Source: CAZFVY01 sp964522665
Lineage (GTDB): Bacteria; Verrucomicrobiota; Verrucomicrobiia; Limisphaerales; CAZFVY01
Length of the DNA: 7,692 nt
Assembly: GCA_964522665.1 (NCBI GenBank)
Contig: CAZFVY010000175.1
Coordinates: forward strand, 1-7,692
Reading direction: 5' to 3'
A program made the translations under genes and the position numbers. Below are positions 1 through 5,420 of this stretch, piece by piece (the first letter of the stretch is position 1; every line of letters begins with the position of its first letter). The notes below the pieces were generated by a model that did not search any database, had not been told where the DNA came from, and saw nothing but the letters and a program-made list of their open reading frames with translations.

Positions 1-250
1 GGGCGGCGGCGCGGCAAAGACGCAACCCGGACGCAGAAATGCGCCGTCCACGCCACGCGCTGCCGACCCAGTCCAAACATGACTAGCGGGGCTGAGAACG
101 CCTCCCAAGTCGTCGCGATCTCACGCCGCGGACTGTGTCGTGGCCGCGCGACGCGAATTAACCTTGCTCGCGGGCAACTGAATCCGTTAGGATCAAACGC
201 CGCAGAGTGAACGAATTCCCGAATGTATTGACTAAGATCGTGGAAGTGAT
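1..250. other. Left-edge region without a supported complete gene
   Basis: No complete gene is supported here. On the + strand, frame 2 is open from the window edge to a TGA at 80-82 and would end in an Ala/Pro-rich tail (..RAADPVQT). This could be the C-terminus of an upstream gene, but about 27 codons in GC-rich DNA are not sufficient evidence. The remaining 160 bases up to the Sel1 gene are probably its upstream regulatory region. No tRNA, repeat or strong hairpin terminator was recognised. Confidence 0.4.
164..193 (+). promoter_or_regulatory. Possible housekeeping promoter for the Sel1/TpsB pair
   Basis: A TTGCTC hexamer at 164-169 and a TAGGAT hexamer at 188-193 are separated by 18 bases and lie about 65 bases before the Sel1 start. 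Both are only partial matches to the sigma-70 consensus (TTGACA / TATAAT), so this is a weak candidate. There is no sigma-28-like sequence here, unlike the flagellin genes further right. Confidence 0.25.
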
Positions 251-259
251 TTGACAAAC

Positions 260-1699
260 ATGAAACGACAATTCTCCAACTACGTTGCGATTATCTCCTG
301 TGTGCTGGCGGCGTCCGTCGCGCTCTGGCCGGTCACTGGCCGCGCGCAGGCCGAGGCGGTGAATGAATTAAAGGCGCTGGCGGAGAAGGGCGACGCGACC
401 GCGCAGTCGAAGCTGGGGATGAAGTATTACCTCGGCCAAGACGTGTTGCAGCACTACGCTGAGGCCGCGCGATGGTTCCAAAAGGCCGCCGAACAGGGAG
501 ATTTGACCGCTCAGAAAACTCTGGCCGCGATGTTTTACCAGGGACAGGGTGTGCCACAAAACGACCTTGAGGCCGCCAACTGGTACCGCAAGGCGGCGGA
601 GAAGGGCGATGCCGGTTCGCAGAATATTCTCGGCCTCATGTCCGCGAATGGCCAAGGCGGCCCCACTAACTATGTAGCCGCGGTAAAATGGTTTCGGAAG
701 GCGGCCGATCAAGGGGTTTCCGCCGCGCAACGAAATCTCGGCGTGCTCTATACCGCTGGTTTGGGCGTGACGGCGGACCGCGTTGAAGCCTTGGATTGGT
801 TTCGCAAGGCGGCTGAGCAGGGTGACGTGCAATCGCAGAACGAGCTGGGCCGGGCATTGATCAGTGGGTCCGGTGTCCCGAAGGATGCGAAGGAAGGTCT
901 CAAATGGATACGGAAGGCGGCCGATGGCGGCGACCTGGTTGCGCAAAACAATCTTGGAACCCTGTACTATTTTGGTGAAGGTGTAGCCACCGATGACAAA
1001 GAAGCCCTTAATTGGTTCCGCAAGGCGGCCGAGCACGGGCATCCGCAAGCTGAGTATTATCTCGGTCTGATGTATGCCAATGGGCGAGGAGTGAACAAGG
1101 ATCTCGGTGAGGCTCTCAAGTGGTATCGTCAATCGGCCGACCACGGTTACGTCATGGCGATTAATGAGTTGGGCTGGATGTATGAGCGGGGTAACGGCGT
1201 TGCGTCCGACCCCGCGGAAGCCGTGAAATGGTACCGCAAGGCCGCCGACGAGGGCTACGCGACCGCCCAGCACAACTTAGCGGTGATGTATGCCAACGGC
1301 AAGGGCACGGCCAAAGAGCTGGCGGAGGCGATGAAATGGTATCGCAAGGCGGCGGAACAGGGGCAAGCGGTCTCCCAGAATGAAATCGGATGGATGTACG
1401 ACCAGGGCATCGGCGTTACCAAGGATTCGAAACAAGCGGCCGAGTGGTTCCGCAAGGCCGCGGATCAGGGGCTTGAATTGGCCCAACAGAACCTCGGCCT
1501 CCTTTATGCCAACGCGAGCGGCGTGGAACAGGACTACGTCGAGGCGTACAAGTGGTTCAATCTCGCGGCGGCGCAAGGCAATACCAACGCCGTTTCCTTC
1601 CGACAATCAGTTATGCAAAAGATGACGCCGGCGCAGGTAAACGAAGGACAACGGCGGGCGGCGGAGTTTTTGGAGCGGAAGAAGACGGCGGGCCAATAG
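260..1699 (+). CDS. Exported Sel1-repeat (SLR) protein with 11 tandem repeats
   Basis: Sel1-like repeats are TPR-related pairs of antiparallel helices that stack into a solenoid and usually act as protein-protein scaffolds. From the ATG at 260 the protein has 479 residues. A signal peptide (MKRQF.., hydrophobic residues about 9-25) has a likely cleavage after Ala-Gln-Ala at residue 31. Eleven repeats of exactly 36 residues fill residues 44-439, each close to G-D-x-x-A-Q-x-x-L-G-x-x-Y-x-x-G-x-G-V and ending A-x-x-W-Y/F-R-K-A-A-E/D. A 40-residue capping helix with a Lys/Arg-rich end (..ERKKTAGQ) follows. A TTG at 251 would add three residues. ATG 260 is preferred because it starts a normal signal peptide, although the purine stretch GGAAG at 242-246 is 13 bases from it. 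No enzymatic residues are seen. The likely location is periplasmic. The next gene, 53 bases on, is an outer-membrane transporter, so a scaffold role at the envelope is an inference. The exact function is unknown. Confidence 0.93.
   Translation: MKRQFSNYVAIISCVLAASVALWPVTGRAQAEAVNELKALAEKGDATAQSKLGMKYYLGQDVLQHYAEAARWFQKAAEQGDLTAQKTLAAMFYQGQGVPQNDLEAANWYRKAAEKGDAGSQNILGLMSANGQGGPTNYVAAVKWFRKAADQGVSAAQRNLGVLYTAGLGVTADRVEALDWFRKAAEQGDVQSQNELGRALISGSGVPKDAKEGLKWIRKAADGGDLVAQNNLGTLYYFGEGVATDDKEALNWFRKAAEHGHPQAEYYLGLMYANGRGVNKDLGEALKWYRQSADHGYVMAINELGWMYERGNGVASDPAEAVKWYRKAADEGYATAQHNLAVMYANGKGTAKELAEAMKWYRKAAEQGQAVSQNEIGWMYDQGIGVTKDSKQAAEWFRKAADQGLELAQQNLGLLYANASGVEQDYVEAYKWFNLAAAQGNTNAVSFRQSVMQKMTPAQVNEGQRRAAEFLERKKTAGQ
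389..1576 (+). repeat. Tandem array of eleven 108-bp Sel1-coding units
   Basis: The coding sequence contains eleven consecutive in-phase 108-bp units with no insertions or deletions between units. Units are diverged at the DNA level but repeatedly carry a tggttycgcaaggcggc-like segment coding for W-F/Y-R-K-A-A. The array is a protein-coding repeat, not a mobile or CRISPR array. Confidence 0.9.
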
Positions 1700-1752
1700 G
1701 CCGTGGTCTTTGCCGCCGCCAATTCGGCTTCAACCATCAGATCTCGGGTTAA

Positions 1753-3519
1753 GTGAATAATTGTATTTTACTCATGGGTAAACCTTTTCTCATTATTGGC
1801 CGGCGCGCACGCCGGATGGATTCGTCCCACGCGTCGGCGGCTCACAGACTGCCCGGTGGTTCGGGATGGGTGGCCTTGCTCTTGGCAATCGGCGCGGCGC
1901 TTTTCGGCGGCGCCACGATTCAGGCCGCGGACGCTGCCAAACCCGTGACCGATCTACGCGGTCTGATCATCGTCAAGTCGAAGTCGGAGATCACGCCCGG
2001 CGGGGCGGCCGACGTCTCCGGACTGGTCGTCAAAGACATCCCTTTGCTTGATGGCGCGGATTTTAAGTCGCGTATCAACCCCTTTTTCGGAAAGCCGATT
2101 GACGATAAGCTTCTCAAAGATCTGCCGCAGGCTGTGATCGCGTATTGTCGGGAGAAGGGCCAGCCTCTGGTGGACGCCGGATTCGGGCCTCAATCTGTGA
2201 CCAACGGGGTGCTGCAGTTGTTTTTGGTTCAAGGCAAACTCGGCCGCGTGGTGTACGAGGGAGCGAATCGTTGGTCTCGGGAGGCTTATACCCGCGAGAA
2301 CCTGCATCTTGCCCCGGGTCAGCCGATTGACGCGGAGCAACTCGACTCCGACGTGGCGTGGCTTAATCGGGGTAAGTTTCACTCGGTCGAAACGCTCGTT
2401 AGGCCCGGCGCCGCTGAAGCCGAATCGGACCTCGTGGTTCGCATGCATGATCGATTTCCTTTGAGCGCGTTCGTCGGTATCGACACCGACGGCACGCGAA
2501 TCACCGGTGAAAACCGCTTCTCGACCGGCATCGAATGGGGCAATTTCCTCTGGCTCGACGATCACTATTTTACCTACCGGTACACGGCGGACACTGATTT
2601 CCGGTTTTTGGAGGGCCATTCGGTGACCTACGAGTTTCCGTTGCCCTGGCGGCATATCGTGCGCCTTTCCGGGACCTACTCGTCCGTGCGGGCGGATCTG
2701 CCGGGAACTTTGACCGGCATTACCACCTCTGGAACCAGCTACGGCGCGAACCTCCGCTACATCATCAATTTGCCCAAGCTGCGCGCCTACACCCATCAAT
2801 TGTCGCTCGGGGCCGATTACAATCGCTCTGATAACAACTTGGAATTCAATTTCCTCAACTTCTCCGCGTCAACGGTCGATACGGAGCAGTTGGTCATTGG
2901 CTATTCGGGCACGCTGCCGGATGCTTGGGGCGGTACGTCCGTCGGCATCGAGTATTATTATAGCCCGGGAAACTTGACCTCCTTAAACGGAGACGCCGCT
3001 TTTAGGGCCTCGTATGCGAACGCGAAGGCCAATTACAATTACGCCCGGTTCAACGTCGAACGGCTGACCCGGATTCCCGGCGGTCTCACTTGGCGCGCGT
3101 TCGGACTTTATCAGTGGGCGGATGGTGACCTTCTCCCCAGCGCCCAGCTCGGTCTCGGCGGCGTGGACACCGTGCGGGGCTACGACGAGCGCACGGTCAA
3201 CGGTTCCGAAGGCTACTATATCATCAACGAGCTTTATTCACCCTCATTTTCGCTGGGCGGCTTGCTCGACGCAACGGCCAAGGACCAACTCCAATTGCTC
3301 GGCTTTTTTGACTACGGCGAAACGGGCAATCCGGTTCTCCTGCCGAACGAACGGTCGCGGGTCACCCTCATGTCCGCCGGCGTAGGGATGCGCTATCAGG
3401 TAGCTCCGTATGTCTCGGTGCGCTTCGATTATGGGTGGCAGTTGAAGGATCCGCCGGCGAGCATCCTGATCAGCCCCGAGACCTCGCGCGCGCACGTCTC
3501 CGCGCGGATCACTTTTTAG
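1753..3519 (+). CDS. Outer-membrane TpsB transporter, ShlB/FhaC/HecB family
   Basis: TpsB proteins are 16-stranded Omp85-superfamily barrels that export a partner exoprotein (TpsA) across the outer membrane. The longest frame has 588 residues, close to FhaC size. In order: a hydrophobic signal segment (about residues 40-55, likely cleavage near IQA-ADA); a ShlB-type POTRA region with F-F-G-K-P-I and ..V-T-N-G-V-L-Q-L-F-L-V-Q-G-K-L-G-R-V (about 95-175); a second POTRA-like segment (about 180-235); then a barrel of alternating aromatic strands. The diagnostic VRGY motif of loop L6 is at residues 474-477, and the protein ends in a terminal Phe after an amphipathic strand (AHVSARITF), the usual barrel-assembly signal. 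The start is unresolved. GTG 1753, ATG 1774 and ATG 1816 are all in frame and none has a clear ribosome site. Codons 1753-1800 are AT-rich compared with the rest, and a signal peptide also works from 1816. No TpsA gene is in the window. It probably shares a transcript with the Sel1 gene. Confidence 0.9.
   Translation: MNNCILLMGKPFLIIGRRARRMDSSHASAAHRLPGGSGWVALLLAIGAALFGGATIQAADAAKPVTDLRGLIIVKSKSEITPGGAADVSGLVVKDIPLLDGADFKSRINPFFGKPIDDKLLKDLPQAVIAYCREKGQPLVDAGFGPQSVTNGVLQLFLVQGKLGRVVYEGANRWSREAYTRENLHLAPGQPIDAEQLDSDVAWLNRGKFHSVETLVRPGAAEAESDLVVRMHDRFPLSAFVGIDTDGTRITGENRFSTGIEWGNFLWLDDHYFTYRYTADTDFRFLEGHSVTYEFPLPWRHIVRLSGTYSSVRADLPGTLTGITTSGTSYGANLRYIINLPKLRAYTHQLSLGADYNRSDNNLEFNFLNFSASTVDTEQLVIGYSGTLPDAWGGTSVGIEYYYSPGNLTSLNGDAAFRASYANAKANYNYARFNVERLTRIPGGLTWRAFGLYQWADGDLLPSAQLGLGGVDTVRGYDERTVNGSEGYYIINELYSPSFSLGGLLDATAKDQLQLLGFFDYGETGNPVLLPNERSRVTLMSAGVGMRYQVAPYVSVRFDYGWQLKDPPASILISPETSRAHVSARITF
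1800..1815 (+). promoter_or_regulatory. Perfect inverted repeat abutting an alternative start codon
   Basis: CCGGCG (1800-1805) and CGCCGG (1810-1815) form a 6-bp GC-only stem with a 4-base loop, ending immediately before the in-frame ATG at 1816. In RNA it would mask that start, which argues for a start further upstream or for translational control. It may also be a chance feature of Arg/Gly/Ala codons. Confidence 0.3.
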
Positions 3520-3559
3520 ACTTTCGACGCGATTTGGAGGTTCCTTCGAAACAAATGCC

Positions 3560-3586
3560 TAAAGTTCCGAGGAATTGAGCCGACTG
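3560..3586 (+). promoter_or_regulatory. Sigma-28 (FliA) promoter of the 140-residue flagellin-like gene
   Basis: TAAAGTTC at 3560-3567, an 11-base spacer, then GCCGACTG at 3579-3586. The FliA consensus known from enteric bacteria is TAAAGTTT-N11-GCCGATAA. Here the -35 matches 7 of 8 positions, the -10 core GCCGA is intact, and the spacing is exact. Transcription should start around 3593, giving a leader of about 110 bases before the gene at 3706. It lies 40 bases after the TpsB stop codon. Confidence 0.82.
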
Positions 3587-3592
3587 TATGGT

Positions 3593-3705
3593 CTGACGAC
3601 GCTGGTATAGGGCAGATGGGACAGCCCAAAAGTAGTCCCGGGCATGGAGGCCGATCAACTGCACGGATGCGTTGAGATGACGCAGTCGTTTAAACATTTG
3701 ATCGT
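3593..3705 (+). ncRNA. Structured 5' leader, homologous to the flagellin leaders
   Basis: This leader shares blocks with that of the flagellin at 5421, notably GGCATGGAGGCC (GGCAAGGAGGCC there) and TGCACGGATGCGTT (TGCACGGACGCGTT there). Predicted elements: GGGC 3610-3613 with GCCC 3624-3627; a possible pseudoknot between loop bases GGGAC 3618-3622 and GTCCC 3635-3639; GGC 3641-3643 with GCC 3650-3652 around an ATGGAG loop; and TGCGT 3668-3672 with ACGCA 3680-3684. The first hairpin of the flagellin leaders is absent here. Pairings were found by eye and not folded. Confidence 0.5.
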
Positions 3706-3712
3706 ATGGTAA
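3644..3712 (+). CDS. Possible 22-codon upstream ORF overlapping the next start
   Basis: An ATG in the loop of the third leader hairpin opens a frame of 22 codons (MEADQLHGCVEM..IVW). Its TAA at 3710-3712 lies just inside the ATG of the gene at 3706, so the two frames overlap. This is the arrangement expected for translational coupling. A similar ATG, in the same structural position, opens a 20-codon frame before the flagellin at 6640. No strong ribosome site precedes it, and coding potential is unproven. Confidence 0.25.
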   Translation: MEADQLHGCVEMTQSFKHLIVW

Positions 3713-4128
3713 TCTCTAAAAGCCTGACCTCCCTGTCCAAGTCCCGAGCCACGGTTGCTGACACCGTCTCGCTCTCTGAATCCCTCGCCAGTCTTTCCTC
3801 GACCGTCAAAGGCGCCGCGCGCGCCGATGTTTCCCCGAAGCCGTGGGTTCAGCGAATCCAGCGCGCCCTCGACCTACTCACCGACGCGAACTTGCCGGCG
3901 GGCCGCCTGGCTTCCGACACCCCGCGACGCAGCGTCGGCGCGCCCCTTTCGGTCCAGAGTATTTCTCGGTTCGCGCTGAGTCCCACGCGCTCGGAGCAGG
4001 GGGCTGCGGCCTCGGATGCTCCCAATGCCTTTGCCCGCTTCAGCCTTTTTCGGGGGCACAGCGCGGACATGCTGGTGGCCGCCGCGATGACGCCGGCTTC
4101 GACGCTGCGAATTGACGCCGGACGCTAA
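3706..4128 (+). CDS. Short flagellin-like protein with a deleted middle (140 aa)
   Basis: This is not an obvious family member at first reading, but three segments align in order with the flagellin at 5421. Residues 14-32 (..VSLSESLASLSS) match the N-terminal D0 helix (..NSNLLQKSLARLSS). Residues 47-60 (WVQRIQRALDLLTD) match the D1 helix LQQVQNALNRLSE. Residues 108-136 (AFARFSLF..ADMLVAAAMTPASTLRI) match the C-terminal D0 helix (NFAKYQLL..TMLAQANAIPNSTLQI). The conserved SSGQRIVSP and DDAAG motifs, the EFTQLQ helix and the whole central part are missing. The gene has its own sigma-28 promoter and a flagellin-type leader, so it is expected to be expressed with late flagellar genes. It is half the length of its neighbours and more GC-rich than they are. 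It could be a decaying flagellin paralog, a short accessory filament subunit, or a regulator exploiting flagellin contacts. The start ATG 3706 fits the leader position seen in the true flagellins. Confidence 0.72.
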   Translation: MVISKSLTSLSKSRATVADTVSLSESLASLSSTVKGAARADVSPKPWVQRIQRALDLLTDANLPAGRLASDTPRRSVGAPLSVQSISRFALSPTRSEQGAAASDAPNAFARFSLFRGHSADMLVAAAMTPASTLRIDAGR

Positions 4129-4147
4129 CCGTTGGGCGACCACGGGA

Positions 4148-4178
4148 GCCGGTTTTCACGCCCGACGTGGCCTCCGGC
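4148..4178 (+). other. Nested inverted repeat between the two aberrant flagellin-like genes
   Basis: GCCGG 4148-4152 pairs with CCGGC 4174-4178, and inside it CACG 4157-4160 pairs with CGTG 4166-4169. A symmetric 4x4 internal loop (TTTT/GCCT) and a CCCGA apical loop complete it. It begins 20 bases after the 140-residue gene. There is no T-run after it, so a classic intrinsic terminator is not supported. An RNA processing or stabilising hairpin is possible. Confidence 0.35.
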
Positions 4179-4183
4179 ATCTC

Positions 4184-4230
4184 TAAACACACTTGGCTGC
4201 CTGACGAAATGAGATCCCTTTTGCCGATCA
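4184..4230 (+). promoter_or_regulatory. Weak sigma-28-like sequences before the 268-residue gene
   Basis: Two imperfect candidates overlap. GCCGATCA at 4223-4230 matches the FliA -10 at 7 of 8 positions but has no good -35 at the right distance. TAAACACA at 4184-4191 followed, after 11 bases, by GACGAAAT at 4203-4210 has correct spacing but a poor -10. Neither equals the promoters of the neighbouring genes, so this gene may be read through from 3593 or be weakly transcribed. Confidence 0.3.
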
Positions 4231-4260
4231 TGTCCTCGCCGACCTACCGAGACTGACCCC

Positions 4261-5067
4261 ATGGATATTTCAGTTAAACCGTGGAACGGCGGGGCGCGGG
4301 ACAACGGCTCGACGGGATTTCGGCCGCCGAAGCGTCGTCCGTCGGATGAGGCTTCACCGGCCCCGGAGGATGCCAGCGCCTCCGCGAGTCGGTCGGCGCC
4401 ATTGACCTTTCGCGACATGAGTTTTGCGCTCCAGCGCGAGTCGCTGGCCAATGCCACTTCCCTCACGCAGACGCAGGTCGGGTTTCTGGACGCCGTCGAG
4501 GGGGCGCTGGGAAGGCTGCAGGAAATCTCGGGCTTCGCCGGCGCGGCCGCGGTCGCGGGCGAGACCGACGAGTATTTGCAGGAATTTACGCAGTTGCAGG
4601 CGTACGTCAGCGACCTGGGATCGCGGACCTTTGACGCGGCGACGCTATTCAGCGCGCGCAGCGTCGCCGTGGAGGACGACGCCGTGACTCGCCGGCTCAG
4701 TCAGGAGTTGGACCCACCCTTGCGCTCGGTTGTGCGGCAAGTGATGGGCGCCGTCGAGCGCGGCGGCAGCCCGGACGCCGCCCGAAGAGCCGGGCTGCCC
4801 GCGAGCGCGGCGCTCGGCGAGGCGCAGGCGAAGCTCGTGAGCTTTCGCGCGCACATCGACGCCAATCTCGAGCGTTTGCGCCGCCTCGGCGAGGTCATGG
4901 CGGCCCGTGACGCCGCGGGCGCCGCCAAATCGATCTCGGACCCCTCAGTTGCGCAGGAAGATCTGCAATCAGCGCGTTCCGTGTTCCAAAGCGCGTCCGC
5001 CTCCGCGATGTCCACGCAGGCGAATATCCTCGCGACCTCCGCCATGCGTTTGCTGGGCGGGAGCTGA
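4261..5067 (+). CDS. Divergent flagellin-like protein lacking the N-terminal D0 helix (268 aa)
   Basis: Residues 64-131 (NATSLTQTQVGFLDAVEGAL.. to ..EFTQLQAYVSDLGSRTFDAATLFS) align almost without gaps with the D1 region of the flagellins downstream. Residues 183-214 (AALGEAQAKL.. ANLERLRRLGEVM) align with AQALSNV..ANIERLNFSND, and residues 222-264 with the C-terminal helix (..DVD.ASEA.. QANAI). The first 50 residues, where flagellins carry the D0 helix and SSGQRI, are instead Pro/Ser/Ala/Arg-rich and probably disordered (RPPKRRPSDEASPAPED). The centre (about 132-180) is replaced by a charged segment without the TIGL.NIF block. D0 N- and C-terminal helices pair in a filament core, so loss of one suggests it cannot polymerise normally. 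That last point is an inference. Start ATG 4261 has no obvious ribosome site. The gene is very GC-rich and lacks the shared leader. It could be an accessory filament-interacting protein or a decaying paralog. Confidence 0.78.
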   Translation: MDISVKPWNGGARDNGSTGFRPPKRRPSDEASPAPEDASASASRSAPLTFRDMSFALQRESLANATSLTQTQVGFLDAVEGALGRLQEISGFAGAAAVAGETDEYLQEFTQLQAYVSDLGSRTFDAATLFSARSVAVEDDAVTRRLSQELDPPLRSVVRQVMGAVERGGSPDAARRAGLPASAALGEAQAKLVSFRAHIDANLERLRRLGEVMAARDAAGAAKSISDPSVAQEDLQSARSVFQSASASAMSTQANILATSAMRLLGGS

Positions 5068-5194
5068 GCGCGGGCGTTCCTGCTCCTCCGGCGAATGAGT
5101 CCCGGCTTCTCCCCTTCCTGCGCTTTTCCCAAGGGCGCGTTTCCCATTTCCGTTCCGTCTGCTTACCGGCGCGGTTGTTTTGCGACCGTCCGGC

Positions 5195-5220
5195 GCCCGC
5201 TCACGGCTGCGGGCTTCTCT
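5195..5220 (+). terminator. Probable intrinsic terminator after the 268-residue gene
   Basis: GCCCGC 5195-5200 pairs with GCGGGC 5209-5214 across an 8-base loop and is followed by TTCTCT. The tail is weaker than a proper T-run, but the 8-base loop equals that of the two flagellin terminators. It sits 40 bases upstream of the next sigma-28 promoter. Confidence 0.5.
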
Positions 5221-5259
5221 GCAAATTTCCGGGTGAACGAAAGAATTCCTAAAAAAAAC

Positions 5260-5286
5260 TAAAGTTTACGGCTGGTACGCCGATAA
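5260..5286 (+). promoter_or_regulatory. Consensus sigma-28 promoter of flagellin 1
   Basis: TAAAGTTT at 5260-5267, an 11-base spacer, and GCCGATAA at 5279-5286 match the FliA consensus at all 16 positions with exact spacing. Eight A residues (5251-5258) lie directly upstream, resembling an UP element. Transcription should start near 5293, leaving a leader of nearly 130 bases before the gene at 5421. Confidence 0.95.
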
Positions 5287-5292
5287 TCTATC

Positions 5293-5420
5293 TCAGACAG
5301 CGGGGATTGACCCCCGCTAAAGGCGAAGGGAACGCCGGAAAAAATCCCGTGGCAAGGAGGCCAAGTTAAATGCACGGACGCGTTTAAATCAACGTAGTCA
5401 ATAGAAAGTGCAGTCAACTT
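5293..5420 (+). ncRNA. Structured 5' leader of flagellin 1
   Basis: Predicted hairpins in order: P1, AGC 5299-5301 plus GGGG 5302-5305 with CCCC 5311-5314, a one-base bulge, and GCT 5316-5318, loop ATTGA; P2, GGCG 5322-5325 with CGCC 5333-5336, whose loop bases GGGA could also pair with TCCC 5345-5348 (pseudoknot); P3, TGGC 5350-5353 with GCCA 5360-5363, presenting AAGGAG in the loop; P4, CGTT 5381-5384 with AACG 5391-5394, loop TAAATC. The leader of flagellin 2 repeats P1, P2, P3 and P4 with base changes that mostly keep pairing. I do not recognise it as a known riboswitch class. Confidence 0.6.
5370..5387 (+). CDS. Possible 5-codon leader ORF with a strong ribosome site
   Basis: AAGGAGG at 5354-5360, the best Shine-Dalgarno sequence in the window, is 9 bases before an ATG at 5370 that opens M-H-G-R-V-stop. 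The flagellin start at 5421 has no comparable site. The ribosome may therefore load here and reinitiate, or the site may instead be a protein-binding sequence. The equivalent codon in the leader at 3659 is CTG, so the start is not conserved. Confidence 0.25.
   Translation: MHGRV

Noticed and set aside
299..310. Lipoprotein signal (Ile-Ile-Ser-Cys) in the Sel1 protein
   Set aside because: The Cys is only 14 residues from the ATG, leaving too short a hydrophobic stretch before it. The hydrophobic region continues well past it to an Ala-x-Ala site, fitting an ordinary signal peptidase I cleavage.
368..1273. Long - strand reading frame (301 codons) opposite the Sel1 gene
   Set aside because: It is an antisense shadow of the 108-bp repeat. 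The + frame gives eleven perfect Sel1 repeats with a signal peptide, while the - frame has no recognisable domain.
1954..2799. Long - strand reading frame (281 codons) opposite the TpsB gene
   Set aside because: It lies inside a well-supported + strand gene in GC-rich DNA, where antisense frames stay open by chance, and shows no family motifs.
3509..3697. - strand frame sharing the peptide LNASV with another - strand frame at 5259-5714
   Set aside because: The shared peptide comes from DNA homology of the two flagellin-type leaders read backwards. The frames have no ribosome sites and cross promoters.
3755..4115. Alternative + strand frames overlapping the 140-residue gene, as a sign of a frameshifted full flagellin
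   Set aside because: Neither overlapping frame contains flagellin motifs. The missing middle is absent from the DNA, so a sequencing frameshift does not explain the short protein.
5293..5420. c-di-GMP (GEMM) riboswitch before flagellin 1
   Set aside because: Some flagellin genes carry one, but the characteristic conserved core and tetraloop-receptor arrangement is not visible, and the hairpin order differs.
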